A stretch of 64,000 bases of DNA, from the NCBI GenBank assembly GCA_002255575.1, contig NCAT01000002.1, positions 124,001-188,000 of the forward strand, written 5' to 3'. Numbering within the stretch: position 1 is the first letter of the stretch; each line of letters starts with the position of its first letter. Below are positions 52,891 to 61,996 of this stretch, piece by piece. Source of the DNA: Acidocella sp. 20-57-95 (GTDB lineage: Bacteria; Pseudomonadota; Alphaproteobacteria; Acetobacterales; Acetobacteraceae). Position numbers and translations under genes: made by a program. The notes beneath the pieces were generated by a model, which was given only the letters and a program-made list of their open reading frames with translations, made no database searches and had not been told where the DNA came from.

Positions 52891-52930
52891 GCAATCCATC
52901 TGGGCTTGGTCACGAAGCAGGATGGATTGC
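52891..52930. terminator. Inverted repeat between convergent DUF3035 and ubiA genes
   Basis: GCAATCCATC (52891-52900) and GATGGATTGC (52921-52930) are perfect 10-bp arms with a 20-bp loop. The arms match the inner arms of the dispersed repeat at 30911 and 31031, so this looks like a diverged member that could act as a bidirectional terminator. Confidence 0.6.
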
Positions 52931-52960
52931 CGCGGCGCTCACGCGCCTTGCAACAACAGC

Positions 52961-53863
52961 TTAGGTTACTTGCCCTAGCAAGATCGCGGCCGCCACCGCC
53001 AACCCAACCTCGCGGTTGGACTTAAACAGACGCAGGCAAAGTTCGGGGTTGTTAATATCTAGCGCATAAATCTGCCTGACCAGCAGACCAGTGGGCAGCA
53101 CCAACGCCAGAATGCCAAAAATTGAAAGGTGCGCGCCTGCCATGGCCACCGCCAGCAGCAAAATTGTGGCGCCATAGCATACCAGCAAAAACGGTCTGGT
53201 CTTGGCGCCAAACAGCCGGGCGGTGGATTTAACGCCGATCAGCGCGTCATCCTCGCGGTCTTGATGGGCGTAAATTGTATCGTACCCCAGAATCCAGAAT
53301 ATCGCGGCGGCGTAGAGCGGCACCACCGGCCAAGCCAGGCCGCCATACCCTGCCGCATAGCCCATCAAAGCGCCCCAGCCAAAGGTGAATCCCAGCACCA
53401 CCTGCGGCCACCAGGTCACACGCTTGGCCAGCGGGTAGAGCGTGACGGGCAGCAGCGAGAGTACCCCCAGCCACCGGGCGGTGGTATCCAGCTGTACCAG
53501 GATCAGCAGCCCCAGCGTGAGTAAGGCCGCCAGAAACGCTAGCGCATCAACCGGCTTCAAAATGCCGGAAGCCAAAGGCCGCTTGGCAGTGCGGGTCACC
53601 AGCCGGTCCATCTTACGGTCCCAAAGGTCGTTCACCACGCAGCCGGCGCCGCGCATAACCAGCGAACCCACCGCGAATAGCGCAGTCAGCCAGACGCCCA
53701 TAAAAAACCCGCGCGATGTTAATAGAATCGCCCATAGCCCAGGCAAAAACAGCAGCCAGGCGCCGATCGGCCGGTCGAACCGCGCCAAAATGGCGTAGGG
53801 AATCCAGCGCCTTGGCAAATGCCGCACCCAACCGCCTTCGCGGATATCGGTAAATCCATCCAT
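52961..53863 (-). CDS. ubiA: 4-hydroxybenzoate octaprenyltransferase
   Basis: This is a membrane prenyltransferase of ubiquinone synthesis, about 300 aa from the ATG at 53863, which has AGGAGG ten bases upstream. The two prenyl-diphosphate-binding aspartate motifs are VNDLWDRKMDR and YDTIYAHQDREDD. Nine or so helices are evident. It joins a polyprenyl chain to 4-hydroxybenzoate. The longer frames starting at 53884 or 53914 run into rsmE and are less likely. Its start abuts that of rsmE (CATG). Confidence 0.94.
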   Translation of the reverse strand: MDGFTDIREGGWVRHLPRRWIPYAILARFDRPIGAWLLFLPGLWAILLTSRGFFMGVWLTALFAVGSLVMRGAGCVVNDLWDRKMDRLVTRTAKRPLASGILKPVDALAFLAALLTLGLLILVQLDTTARWLGVLSLLPVTLYPLAKRVTWWPQVVLGFTFGWGALMGYAAGYGGLAWPVVPLYAAAIFWILGYDTIYAHQDREDDALIGVKSTARLFGAKTRPFLLVCYGATILLLAVAMAGAHLSIFGILALVLPTGLLVRQIYALDINNPELCLRLFKSNREVGLAVAAAILLGQVT

Positions 53864-53882
53864 GCCTGCTAATCCTCCTGCC

Positions 53883-54599
53883 ATGAGCACTTCGTCAATC
53901 AGGCTTTTCGTCACAGCCCCCCTCGCCGAGGGGGTTAATGCCCCCGGTAGTGAGGCGCAGGCACATTATCTTGCAAATGTCATGCGCCGCGCGGTGGGTG
54001 ACACTGTCTTGCTCTTTAACGGTGCGGATGGCGAATGGGCGGCGCAGCTTACCGAGCTGACCCGCAAGAAAGTTACTTTCGCGCCCCACCAGCAAACCCG
54101 CCCGCAAGCGCCTGAGCCGGATGCATGGCTGTGTTTCGCCTTGCTCAAGCGCACCAAAACCGACATGGTGGTGGAAAAAGCCACTGAATTAGGGGTCTCG
54201 CGCATCCAGCCGGTGATTACCATGCGCACCCAGGCCGACCATGTGAACCTGGACCGGCTGCGCGCCATCGCCATTGAAGCCGCCGAGCAATGCGAGCGTC
54301 TGGCGGTGCCCGAAATTATGCCGCCGATGCAACTTCCGGCGTTAATGGCGCAATGGCCCGCGGGCCGAAGCCTTTTCATTGCCGATGAGCGCCGAACTGC
54401 CCGGCTTTTACGTTTTTCAAGCGCAGCATCCGCATTACTGGTCGGCCCCGAGGGCGGCTTTACCGATGCCGAGCTTGCCGGTATCGGAGCACATCCCCAA
54501 GTTACCCGCGTGTCGCTTGGGGCACAGATTTTACGTGCCGAAACCGCCGCCATCGCCGGGCTTGCCTTGATGCTCGCAACGGACCCGCCACAGGAGTAG
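53883..54599 (+). CDS. rsmE: 16S rRNA (uracil(1498)-N3)-methyltransferase RsmE
   Basis: This is a SPOUT-class methyltransferase of about 238 aa. It has an N-terminal PUA-like domain (SEAQAHYLANVMRRAVGDTVLLFNGADGEW) and a knotted SAM domain (LLVGPEGGFTDAELAGI; VSLGAQILRAETAAIAGLAL). It methylates U1498 of 16S rRNA. An earlier ATG at 53862 would add seven residues and lie next to the ubiA start; neither start has a clear ribosome site. gshA follows after 3 bp. Confidence 0.93.
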   Translation: MSTSSIRLFVTAPLAEGVNAPGSEAQAHYLANVMRRAVGDTVLLFNGADGEWAAQLTELTRKKVTFAPHQQTRPQAPEPDAWLCFALLKRTKTDMVVEKATELGVSRIQPVITMRTQADHVNLDRLRAIAIEAAEQCERLAVPEIMPPMQLPALMAQWPAGRSLFIADERRTARLLRFSSAASALLVGPEGGFTDAELAGIGAHPQVTRVSLGAQILRAETAAIAGLALMLATDPPQE

Positions 54600-54602
54600 A
54601 TT

Positions 54603-55982
54603 TTGTCGAACCCCGGATCCGCCGACAACACCGTTATCACCGGCATTCAGGACCTGGTGGGTTACATTGCCGCCGGTTGCAAGCAACCCTCGGCCTATTC
54701 GATTGGCACCGAGCATGAGGCGTTTGGCTTCCATCTCGATACGCTGACCCCACCCGCTTATGAGACTGTGAACGGCAAGCCTGGCATTCAGGCGCTGTTG
54801 CGGGTGATCCAGGATTTGGAAGGCCAGACCCCGATTACCGATAATGGTAACATCATCGGCCTGCAGGCGGATGGCGCGTCGCTCTCGCTGGAACCGGGCG
54901 GGCAGTTTGAGCTCTCCGGTGGCATGATGCGCACCTTGCATGAAACCAAGCGCGAACTCGATAAGCACATCGCGCGCATCAAGCGGCTGGGGCCGGCCTT
55001 GGGGCTGGGCTTCATGCCGCTCGGTTTTCACCCGACCGCCACGCGCGCCGGCATGCCTTTCATGCCGAAGGGCCGCTACAAAATCATGCGCGATTATATG
55101 CCCAAGGTAGGTACGCTGGGGCTGGATATGATGCTGCGTACCTGCACCGTGCAGGTGAATCTCGATTTCTCATCCGAGCAGGATATGGTCACCAAAATGC
55201 GGGTGGCGAGCACTTTGCAACCGCTGGCGACCGCCATGTTCGCGAACTCGCCTTTCATGGAAGGCCGACCGACTGGCTACCTCTCCAACCGCGCCCAGAT
55301 TTGGACCGATACCGACAAAGCGCGCACCGGTATTCCGCCGATTATTTTCAACCGCAGCTTTGGGTTTGAATCCTATGTGGAATGGCTGCTCGATGTGCCG
55401 ATGTATTTTGTCTATCGTGACGGCGTTTATCACGATGTTGCCGGTGCGTCGTTCCGCGACTTCATGGCCGGGCGTCTGCCTGGTGCGATGGCGGGCGTGT
55501 ATGCCACGATCGGCGACTTCGCTGACCATATCACCACCGCCTTCCCGGATGTGCGGCTGAAGCGCTACATCGAAACACGCGGCGCGGATTCTGGAAGTCC
55601 CGCTATGATGCTTGCGCAATCCGCCTTCTGGACCGGTATTTTTTATGATCCCGCCGCCTTGGCAGCCGCGGATGAATTGTGCCGCAATATATCCTACGAA
55701 AAAATTCTGGATTTGCGCGCGGCCGTGCCGAAAACCGGCATCCATACCGAATTCCGTGACGGCACTTTACGCAGCTTGGCGCGCGATGCCGTGCTGATTG
55801 CCGACCAGGGTTTGCGCAACCGCGACTATACAAACGAGGACGGTCTCGATGAGCGGCTCTATCTCTCCCCCCTCCATCACATCGCTGCCGGTGCGCCGAC
55901 GCAAGCCGAATATTGGCTAAACCGCTACCACAACCATTGGGACCGCAATATTACCAAAATCTTCGCCGAGGCGGCGTTTTAA
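54603..55982 (+). CDS. gshA: Glutamate-cysteine ligase, plant/alphaproteobacterial type
   Basis: This is the first enzyme of glutathione synthesis, 459 aa from a TTG at 54603 with AGGAG seven bases upstream. Family segments are SIGTEHEAFGFHLDTL, LEPGGQFELSGGMMRTLHET, PKGRYKIMRDYMPKVG and CTVQVNLDFSSEQDM. Glutathione made here would supply the persulfide substrate proposed for the MBL-fold enzyme and serve the GST. It forms a unit with rsmE. Confidence 0.95.
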   Translation: MSNPGSADNTVITGIQDLVGYIAAGCKQPSAYSIGTEHEAFGFHLDTLTPPAYETVNGKPGIQALLRVIQDLEGQTPITDNGNIIGLQADGASLSLEPGGQFELSGGMMRTLHETKRELDKHIARIKRLGPALGLGFMPLGFHPTATRAGMPFMPKGRYKIMRDYMPKVGTLGLDMMLRTCTVQVNLDFSSEQDMVTKMRVASTLQPLATAMFANSPFMEGRPTGYLSNRAQIWTDTDKARTGIPPIIFNRSFGFESYVEWLLDVPMYFVYRDGVYHDVAGASFRDFMAGRLPGAMAGVYATIGDFADHITTAFPDVRLKRYIETRGADSGSPAMMLAQSAFWTGIFYDPAALAAADELCRNISYEKILDLRAAVPKTGIHTEFRDGTLRSLARDAVLIADQGLRNRDYTNEDGLDERLYLSPLHHIAAGAPTQAEYWLNRYHNHWDRNITKIFAEAAF

Positions 55983-55996
55983 AAGTACGCCTGATT

Positions 55997-56019
55997 CGTC
56001 ATTCCGGCGCAGGCGGGAA
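55997..56019. repeat. REP-like palindrome
   Basis: CGTCATTCCGGCGCAGGCGGGAA can fold as TTCCGGC/GCGGGAA with one mismatch. It lies 14 bp after the gshA stop, between convergent genes. It resembles the element inside ileS. Confidence 0.7.
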
Positions 56020-56057
56020 GCTGCCCAGCATCGCATGAAATACGCACAGGCAGGTCA

Positions 56058-57053
56058 TTAACCCCCCGCGAGAAACACTGTCGCCGCACTCGGCGCTTCG
56101 GACTGCACGCCCTGCCCCAGAATATACCCAATAATATCCGCAGTCGGCGTGGCGCGTTCCAAATCCCGCTCGATCAGATGATAATCCGGCGGATAGTAAG
56201 CCAGCACCACGGGGGCGGTTTGCGGTATCTGTGACCAGCATTTGCGCATTGCCTCGGCGGGGACCAGCTCATCATGGCCGCCATATAAAATGAGTGCGGG
56301 TTTATTGAACGCGCCGCACGCTGCCTGGGCCTGCCCCATTAACGCCACTAGCCCGGCCACATCATGAATCGTTGGCGCATGGATGGTGAGCGGGTCCTTG
56401 CCAAATGCGATCAAAGCCGCCTGATTGTCACTGGCTTTCACGTGGGCCGAGCTGCCGGTCAGGCGTTTGGCGGGAATGATGATATCCCCGAGCTTGGTGG
56501 CCACGCGGTAAGCGGGGTTCATCGCATCGCCACCCCACACGGCCGGGGCGGAGAGAATATATTCATCCACCGGCGGCGGGTTGGCGGAAGCCCCGAGCAA
56601 TAGCCCGATCGCCCCGCCCATGCTCTCACCCATTAAAACCAGTTTTGTATGCGGGTACTGGGCACGCAATTGCACCGCCATGGCGCGTGCCTCATCCACC
56701 AGCGTGGCTGTGCCCGGCCAGTGGCCGCGATTCACAGTGGCGCCGAAGCTTGATTGGTCAGGGGCGTAAACGGTAATCCCAGCCGCGTTTAAGCGTTCAG
56801 CTAAAATCAGCCAGCCATCCCGGCTGTCCGTATAGCCGTGCAGCGCCAGCACGACCGCCCGCACCGGGCCGCGGGACGGGTAGAGGCGGTAGGGCAGTTG
56901 CGCGCCATCAGGCAGGGCGAACACCCCGCTGGTGATAATGGGGGTTTCGGCCGTGCCTTTCGGCACGCCAAACGGGATCGGCACGCAACCGGCAAGCCAC
57001 AATAATAGCACGAGGGTAGAAAGTTTTGAGCCCATCGGCTTTACAGCTATCAT
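56058..57053 (-). CDS. Alpha/beta-hydrolase lipoprotein (monoacylglycerol-lipase-like)
   Basis: This serine hydrolase is about 331 aa from ATG 57053; 57035 and 57068 are alternatives. A lipoprotein signal (STLVLLLWLAGC) precedes an alpha/beta-hydrolase fold. The oxyanion segment is LALHGYTDSRDGW, the nucleophile elbow is LMGESMGGAIGLLL, the acid is in YGGHDELVP, and the histidine is in PPDYHLIERD. The layout matches monoacylglycerol lipase/lysophospholipase-like hydrolases. It should be anchored to the cell envelope; the substrate is unknown. Confidence 0.87.
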   Translation of the reverse strand: MIAVKPMGSKLSTLVLLLWLAGCVPIPFGVPKGTAETPIITSGVFALPDGAQLPYRLYPSRGPVRAVVLALHGYTDSRDGWLILAERLNAAGITVYAPDQSSFGATVNRGHWPGTATLVDEARAMAVQLRAQYPHTKLVLMGESMGGAIGLLLGASANPPPVDEYILSAPAVWGGDAMNPAYRVATKLGDIIIPAKRLTGSSAHVKASDNQAALIAFGKDPLTIHAPTIHDVAGLVALMGQAQAACGAFNKPALILYGGHDELVPAEAMRKCWSQIPQTAPVVLAYYPPDYHLIERDLERATPTADIIGYILGQGVQSEAPSAATVFLAGG

Positions 57054-57093
57054 ACGCACAGCAAGCATTCACCCAAAACAAAGAGGCCCACAC

Positions 57094-57285
57094 ATGCCGG
57101 ATGGCACGCCCAACACACCGACTGAGATTGTCCACGTAAAAACCCGCTCTGTCTCCTGCGATGGCGGCAATGGCGCCTATGGTCACCCAAAAGTGTATCT
57201 GAAAATCACCGGCGCGCAGATTACCTGCCCTTACTGCTCGAAGCTGTTCATCCTCGAACCTGGTTCCGTGGACCACAGCCATTGA
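57094..57285 (+). CDS. CHCC-type zinc-finger domain protein
   Basis: This 63-aa protein is of the zf-CHCC family (related to the mitochondrial complex I subunit NDUFS6). Candidate zinc ligands are Cys in SVSCDGG, the His in GHPKVYL, and CPYC. AAGAGG lies ~8 bases before the ATG. In alphaproteobacteria such proteins accompany respiratory complex I. Its TGA overlaps the proposed TTG start of polA. Confidence 0.85.
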   Translation: MPDGTPNTPTEIVHVKTRSVSCDGGNGAYGHPKVYLKITGAQITCPYCSKLFILEPGSVDHSH

Positions 57286-60008
57286 GCCTTCCCGGCGCAG
57301 CGCCCCGCCTGGTATTGGTGGATGGCTCGGGCTTTATTTTCCGGGCCTACCACGCGATTCCGCCAATGACGCGGCCGGACGGTATCCATGTGAATGCGGT
57401 ATTCGGCTTCTGCAACATGATATCGCGGCTGATCAAGGACCATACGGGCAGCCATATCGCAGTGATTTTCGATGCAGGGTCGAAGACCTTCCGCAACCGG
57501 CTCTATGATAAATACAAAGCCCAGCGGCCTGAACCGCCACCGGAGTTGGTGCCGCAATTTGGGCTGATCCGCGAGGCGACCCGCGCCTTTGGCCTGCCTT
57601 CGATCGAGCTGGCGGATTGGGAAGCTGATGACCTGATCGCTGCCTACGCCAAAGCCGTAAAAGAAATGGGGGGCGAGGCGATTATTGTCTCCTCCGACAA
57701 GGATTTGATGCAACTGATTGGGCCGTCCGTCACCATGCTGGACCCGATGAAAAACACCCCGATTGGCCTGGCCGAAGTGGAAGCCAAATTTGGCGTGACA
57801 CCCGATAAGGTGATTGAGGTGCAGGCGCTGATTGGCGATTCGGTGGATAATGTACCGGGCGTTCCCGGCATCGGGCCGAAAGGTGCGGCGCAGCTCATTA
57901 ACGAATATGGCACGCTGGAAGCGGTACTGGCGGCAGCACCGGATATGAAGCCCGGCAAGCGCCGCGAGTCCCTGATTGAGTTCGCCGACGCTGCCCGCAT
58001 TTCTAAGCAGTTGGTGATATTGCGCGATGACGCGCCGCTGCCTGAGCCGATTGAGAATTTTGTGGTGAAGCATTGGGATGAGGCGACGCTCTCAGCCTTT
58101 CTGGATGCGCAGAATTTCAAAAGTATCAAGCAACGGCTGGCGATTACCGAGACGCAACAAGCTACTACCGCAGCGCCACCCTCTGAGGCGGCACCGTTTG
58201 CTGGTTATAGCACCATCACCAACGAGGATACGCTGGCAAGCCTCATTGCCATTGCGAGAGCTGCGGGGCGTTTCGCGCTCGATATGCAGACGGATGACCG
58301 TAACTCCCTGCACGGTAACATCGTTGGCATCGCGGTGGCCACCGCACCGGGGCAGGCCGCTTATATACCGCTCGGCCATAATCTGTCGCTGGATGACGCA
58401 CCACAATTAGCCACGGCGCAAGTGCTGGGCGCGTTGAAGGATTTGTTGGCTGACCCGGCGGTTTTGAAGATTTTTCACGACGCCAAATATGGTACTGAAA
58501 TTCTCGCGCGCGCCGGTATCACCAACATCACCCCGCTTGATGACACGATGCTGATTTCCTACGCGCAGGATGCCGGCTTGCATGGGCATGAGCGTGACGA
58601 CCTCGCTTTGCTGCATCTCAACCATACCCCACAGACCTATGATTCCATCTCCGGGTCAGGCCGCAACCGGCTGGCTTTTGCGAATGTGCCGCTGCCACGC
58701 GCAACGTCTTACGCTGGCGAAGCCGCTGACATCACGCTGCGCCTGTGGGAATTATTAAAACCGCAATTGCGCCCCAACAAAGCGCTGGCTTTGTATGAAC
58801 TCACCGAGAAGAAACTTATCCCCATCCTCACCGCCATGGAGTTTGCCGGCGTGATGGTGGACCGGGATGATCTGCAATCAATGTCGGTCGAATTCGGTGC
58901 TCGTATGGCGGACATCGAAACTGAAATTCACAAGCTGGCAGGGCAGAGCTTCAATGTCGGCAGCCCCAAACAGCTCGGTGAAATTTTGTTCGACGTGTTG
59001 AAACTGCCCGGTGGTAAAAAGAGCAAACTCGGTGCTTGGGGCACGGATTCCTCGGTGCTGGAAGCCCTGGCGGAAGCTGGCCACGAGATCGCCCAGCGTG
59101 TGACCGATTGGCGGCAATTATCAAAACTCAAATCCACTTATGCAGATGCGCTGATCAACCAGATCGACCCGCAAACCGGCCGCGTGCACACGAATTTTGC
59201 GATGGCGGCCACCACCACCGGGCGGCTGTCTTCCAATGACCCAAACCTCCAAAACATCCCCATCCGCACCACTGAAGGAGCACGTATTCGCAAGGCCTTT
59301 ATCTCAGCGCCGGGCCATAAACTCATTTCGGCTGACTATTCACAAATCGAACTCCGCTTGCTCGCCCATGTCGCGAATATTCCGGCCTTGAAAGAAAGTT
59401 TCGCCGCCGGTGAGGATATTCACGCCCGCACGGCATCGGAAGTGTTTGGCGTGCCGATGGAAGGCATGGATTCCGCCACCCGCCGCCGCGCCAAGGCAAT
59501 TAACTTCGGGATTATCTACGGCATTTCGGCCTTTGGTCTGGCGCGGCAGTTAGGCATTAGCGCTGGTGAGGCCAAAATATATATCGACGCCTATTTCAAA
59601 CGCTACCCGGAAATTCGAGCCTATATGGATAATACCAAGGAACAAGCGCGGATTGACGGGTTTGTGCTCACGCCATTTGGGCGGCGGTGCTGGGTGCCGC
59701 GCATTAAGGACAAAATGCCGCAATTACGCGCCTATGCGGAACGCCAAGCCATCAATGCGCCTTTACAAGGCGGTGCGGCAGACATCATCAAACGCGCGAT
59801 GGTTAAACTTCCCGCCACCCTGAAAGCAGCCAACCTCTCCGCCCGGCTATTGCTACAAGTGCATGACGAATTGCTGTTCGAAGCGCCTGATGATGAGGCA
59901 GAAGCCACCGCTGCCATCGCCCAGGCGACGATGCAGGATGCCGTGGCCATCTCAGTCCCGCTGACGGTTGAAACCGGCATCGGGACCAACTGGGGGGCAG
60001 CGCATTAG
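57282..60008 (+). CDS. polA: DNA polymerase I with degenerate proofreading domain
   Basis: This is a family A polymerase of 908 aa from the TTG at 57282. The 5'-nuclease domain (residues 1-290) is intact, with LVDGSGFIFRAYHAIPP, VIFDAGSKTFR and VSSDKDLMQL. The polymerase domain (about 500-908) is intact, with SADYSQIELRLLAHV, RRRAKAINFGIIYG and LLQVHDELLFE. In the 3'-5' exonuclease domain, E. coli Asp355 is kept (Asp334), but Glu357, Asp424 and Asp501 correspond to Gln336, Gly404 and Ala481. Proofreading is therefore probably lost, as in Taq. It fills gaps in repair and removes RNA primers. Confidence 0.96.
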   Translation: MSLPGAAPRLVLVDGSGFIFRAYHAIPPMTRPDGIHVNAVFGFCNMISRLIKDHTGSHIAVIFDAGSKTFRNRLYDKYKAQRPEPPPELVPQFGLIREATRAFGLPSIELADWEADDLIAAYAKAVKEMGGEAIIVSSDKDLMQLIGPSVTMLDPMKNTPIGLAEVEAKFGVTPDKVIEVQALIGDSVDNVPGVPGIGPKGAAQLINEYGTLEAVLAAAPDMKPGKRRESLIEFADAARISKQLVILRDDAPLPEPIENFVVKHWDEATLSAFLDAQNFKSIKQRLAITETQQATTAAPPSEAAPFAGYSTITNEDTLASLIAIARAAGRFALDMQTDDRNSLHGNIVGIAVATAPGQAAYIPLGHNLSLDDAPQLATAQVLGALKDLLADPAVLKIFHDAKYGTEILARAGITNITPLDDTMLISYAQDAGLHGHERDDLALLHLNHTPQTYDSISGSGRNRLAFANVPLPRATSYAGEAADITLRLWELLKPQLRPNKALALYELTEKKLIPILTAMEFAGVMVDRDDLQSMSVEFGARMADIETEIHKLAGQSFNVGSPKQLGEILFDVLKLPGGKKSKLGAWGTDSSVLEALAEAGHEIAQRVTDWRQLSKLKSTYADALINQIDPQTGRVHTNFAMAATTTGRLSSNDPNLQNIPIRTTEGARIRKAFISAPGHKLISADYSQIELRLLAHVANIPALKESFAAGEDIHARTASEVFGVPMEGMDSATRRRAKAINFGIIYGISAFGLARQLGISAGEAKIYIDAYFKRYPEIRAYMDNTKEQARIDGFVLTPFGRRCWVPRIKDKMPQLRAYAERQAINAPLQGGAADIIKRAMVKLPATLKAANLSARLLLQVHDELLFEAPDDEAEATAAIAQATMQDAVAISVPLTVETGIGTNWGAAH

Positions 60009-60060
60009 AGAATTGCCGCAGTGCGGTAGCTTATCTGCGATGACCAGCCTATAAACTGCT

Positions 60061-60081
60061 TCCAGTTGTAAAACTGGAGAG
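60061..60081 (+). promoter_or_regulatory. 5'-leader hairpin overlapping the Shine-Dalgarno of the isocitrate dehydrogenase gene
   Basis: TCCAGTT (60061-60067) and AACTGGA (60072-60078) form a perfect 7-bp stem with loop GTAA. The right arm contains the GGA of the GGAGAG ribosome site (60076-60081), five bases before the ATG at 60087. The hairpin could limit translation initiation. Confidence 0.5.
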
Positions 60082-60086
60082 ACGCC

Positions 60087-61565
60087 ATGCCCGCTGCCGA
60101 GAATTTCCCCGCCAAAACCAAAGTCACAGCTTTGCCGGGAGACGGCATCGGCCCCGAGGTGATGGCCGCCACTATGAAAATTCTGGCCGCCGCGAACGCT
60201 CCCATCGAATGGGAAACGGCCGAAGCCGGAGCGGAAGTATTCAAAAAAGGTATCGGTACCGGGGTGACCCGCGAAGCACTCGACAGCATCGCCCGCAACG
60301 GCCTGGCGCTGAAAAGCCCGCTGGAAACCCCGGTCGGCTTCGGCGGCAAATCCGCCAACGTGACCTTACGCAAGCATTTTGAGCTGTACGCCAATATCCG
60401 CCCGGTGCGCGAGCTGCCAGGCATTACCACCCCGTTCACGGGCCGTGGCATCGACATGGTGATCGTGCGCGAGAATGTGGAAGACGTGTATGCCGGCATC
60501 GAGCATATGCAGACCCCGTCGGTGGCGCAGTGCCTTAAGTTAATGACCGCCCCGGGCTGCGAGCGCATTATCCGCGCCGCCTTTGGGTTGGCGATGGCCG
60601 AAGACCGCAAGAAAGTGACATGCGCGACCAAAGCCAACATCATGAAACTCACGGAAGGCATGATGAAGCGGATGTTTGAGAAGGTCGGCCCAGACTTCGC
60701 AAGCATTACGCAGGACCATATTATTATCGATAATTGTGCGCATCAGCTGGTGATTGCGCCTGAGCAGTTTGACGTGATCGTCACCTCCAACATGAATGGC
60801 GATATTATTTCGGACCTCGCGGCCGGCCTGGTTGGCGGGCTTGGCATCGCGCCCTCCTCCAACCTTGGCGATCACGTCGCGATGTTCGAAGCCGTGCACG
60901 GCTCGGCCCCGCAAATCGCGGGTAAGGGCCTTGCTAACCCAACCGCCTTGCTCTCCGCCGCCATCATGATGCTGCGTCATATAGGGGCGTTTGAGTCAGC
61001 TACCACCATTGAACAGGCTTTGTTCATCACGCTGGCCGAAGGCAAGAACCTGACCGGCGATCTCTCACCACGCGGCCATGGTGTGGGCACCGATGCCTTC
61101 ACCGACCAGGTGATCAGTAATCTCGGCCGTTCCTCCAACCTGCCATCACGCGACTACAAAAAATTCGAACTCGTTGCCTGGCCAGATCTCACCGCCCACA
61201 CCGAACCCAACACCCGCGAACTGGTCGGGATCGACGTGTTTCTGGAATCTGACCTGGGCTCCGAAGAGCTCGGCCACGCCTTGGCCGAAATCGCTGAGGA
61301 CACCCCGTTCCGCCTCAACGGCGTCTCCAACCGCGGCGTGCAGGTTTATCCCTCCTCCGGCGGCCAAACCTTCCTCGTTGATCACTTCGCTTGCCGCTTC
61401 ATGTTCAAACACCCGATCAATTTGAACGCCTCGCTTGCCAACGGCCAGCCCGAAATCAGCTATCTGGTGCAGCGCATCGGCGCTAAGTTCACCTGGATGC
61501 ATATCGAAAAACTGCAAAGCTTCGATGGGAAAGACGCATTTGAACGCCCGCAGGGTGAGGGCTGA
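60087..61565 (+). CDS. icd: Isocitrate dehydrogenase, long alphaproteobacterial/Thermus type
   Basis: This is a TCA-cycle oxidative decarboxylase of 492 aa. The N-terminal catalytic part shows LPGDGIGPEVM, the substrate loop ETPVGFGGKSANVTLRK…YANIRPV, DMVIVRENVEDVYAGIEH, and the metal-binding SNMNGDIISDLAAGLVGGLG. A C-terminal extension of about 140 residues (FELVAWPDL… to the end) marks the TIGR02924-like long class found in Rhodospirillales, Rickettsiales and Thermus. NADP use is usual in that class but cannot be proven from sequence alone. A G/C-rich hairpin follows the stop. Confidence 0.92.
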   Translation: MPAAENFPAKTKVTALPGDGIGPEVMAATMKILAAANAPIEWETAEAGAEVFKKGIGTGVTREALDSIARNGLALKSPLETPVGFGGKSANVTLRKHFELYANIRPVRELPGITTPFTGRGIDMVIVRENVEDVYAGIEHMQTPSVAQCLKLMTAPGCERIIRAAFGLAMAEDRKKVTCATKANIMKLTEGMMKRMFEKVGPDFASITQDHIIIDNCAHQLVIAPEQFDVIVTSNMNGDIISDLAAGLVGGLGIAPSSNLGDHVAMFEAVHGSAPQIAGKGLANPTALLSAAIMMLRHIGAFESATTIEQALFITLAEGKNLTGDLSPRGHGVGTDAFTDQVISNLGRSSNLPSRDYKKFELVAWPDLTAHTEPNTRELVGIDVFLESDLGSEELGHALAEIAEDTPFRLNGVSNRGVQVYPSSGGQTFLVDHFACRFMFKHPINLNASLANGQPEISYLVQRIGAKFTWMHIEKLQSFDGKDAFERPQGEG

Positions 61566-61577
61566 GCGCGTAAGACC

Positions 61578-61597
61578 AAGGGGGCTTGGCCCCCCTT
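61578..61597. terminator. G/C-rich hairpin element, copy 3, after isocitrate dehydrogenase
   Basis: AAGGGGG (61578-61584) pairs with CCCCCTT (61591-61597). It shares the G5/C5 core of the elements at 40854 and 46598 and lies 12 bp after the stop codon. A run of CCCCCCAAAGAAGGG follows. Confidence 0.7.
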
Positions 61598-61720
61598 GCC
61601 CCCCAAAGAAGGGTTAATCTTGTAGCCGTCCATTCCGCAAACCGCACCACGCAAACATTACGAAGTCTTAACGCCAAAGCGTTATGGGGCTGCGCGTGGC
61701 TTTGCGTGTGGGTGGGAGAT

Positions 61721-61990
61721 ATGAGAGATCGTTTTCGGCAGCCGGAGCGCGACGAGTATCCGGCGATAAGTCGTTATAAATATTTGATTCAGGACGAGGA
61801 TTTGGAAGAATTTGTGAGGCCGAAGGCGCTTCAGCAGGGCCACCGGGCGGACCGCGGGCAGGCGCGCGACCCGGCACTGGGCAAGCCGTGGCCGATTGGG
61901 TTTATGTTGTTGTTTGCGACATGTATTTCGGCGCTATTATGGATTTGGATTATTGGTGCGTTTTTATGGGTTAGGCATCATTTCAGCTAG
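61721..61990 (+). CDS. Small membrane protein of unknown function
   Basis: This 89-aa protein starts at ATG 61721 with GGTGGGAGAT before it. The N-terminal ~60 residues are charged (RDRFRQPERDEYPAISRYKYLIQDEDLEEF). One membrane helix lies near the end (PIGFMLLFATCISALLWIWIIGAFLWV). No family is recognised. The good ribosome site and helix make it likely to be real. It lies 6 bp before the NUDIX gene. Confidence 0.6.
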   Translation: MRDRFRQPERDEYPAISRYKYLIQDEDLEEFVRPKALQQGHRADRGQARDPALGKPWPIGFMLLFATCISALLWIWIIGAFLWVRHHFS

Positions 61991-61996
61991 GTTAGG

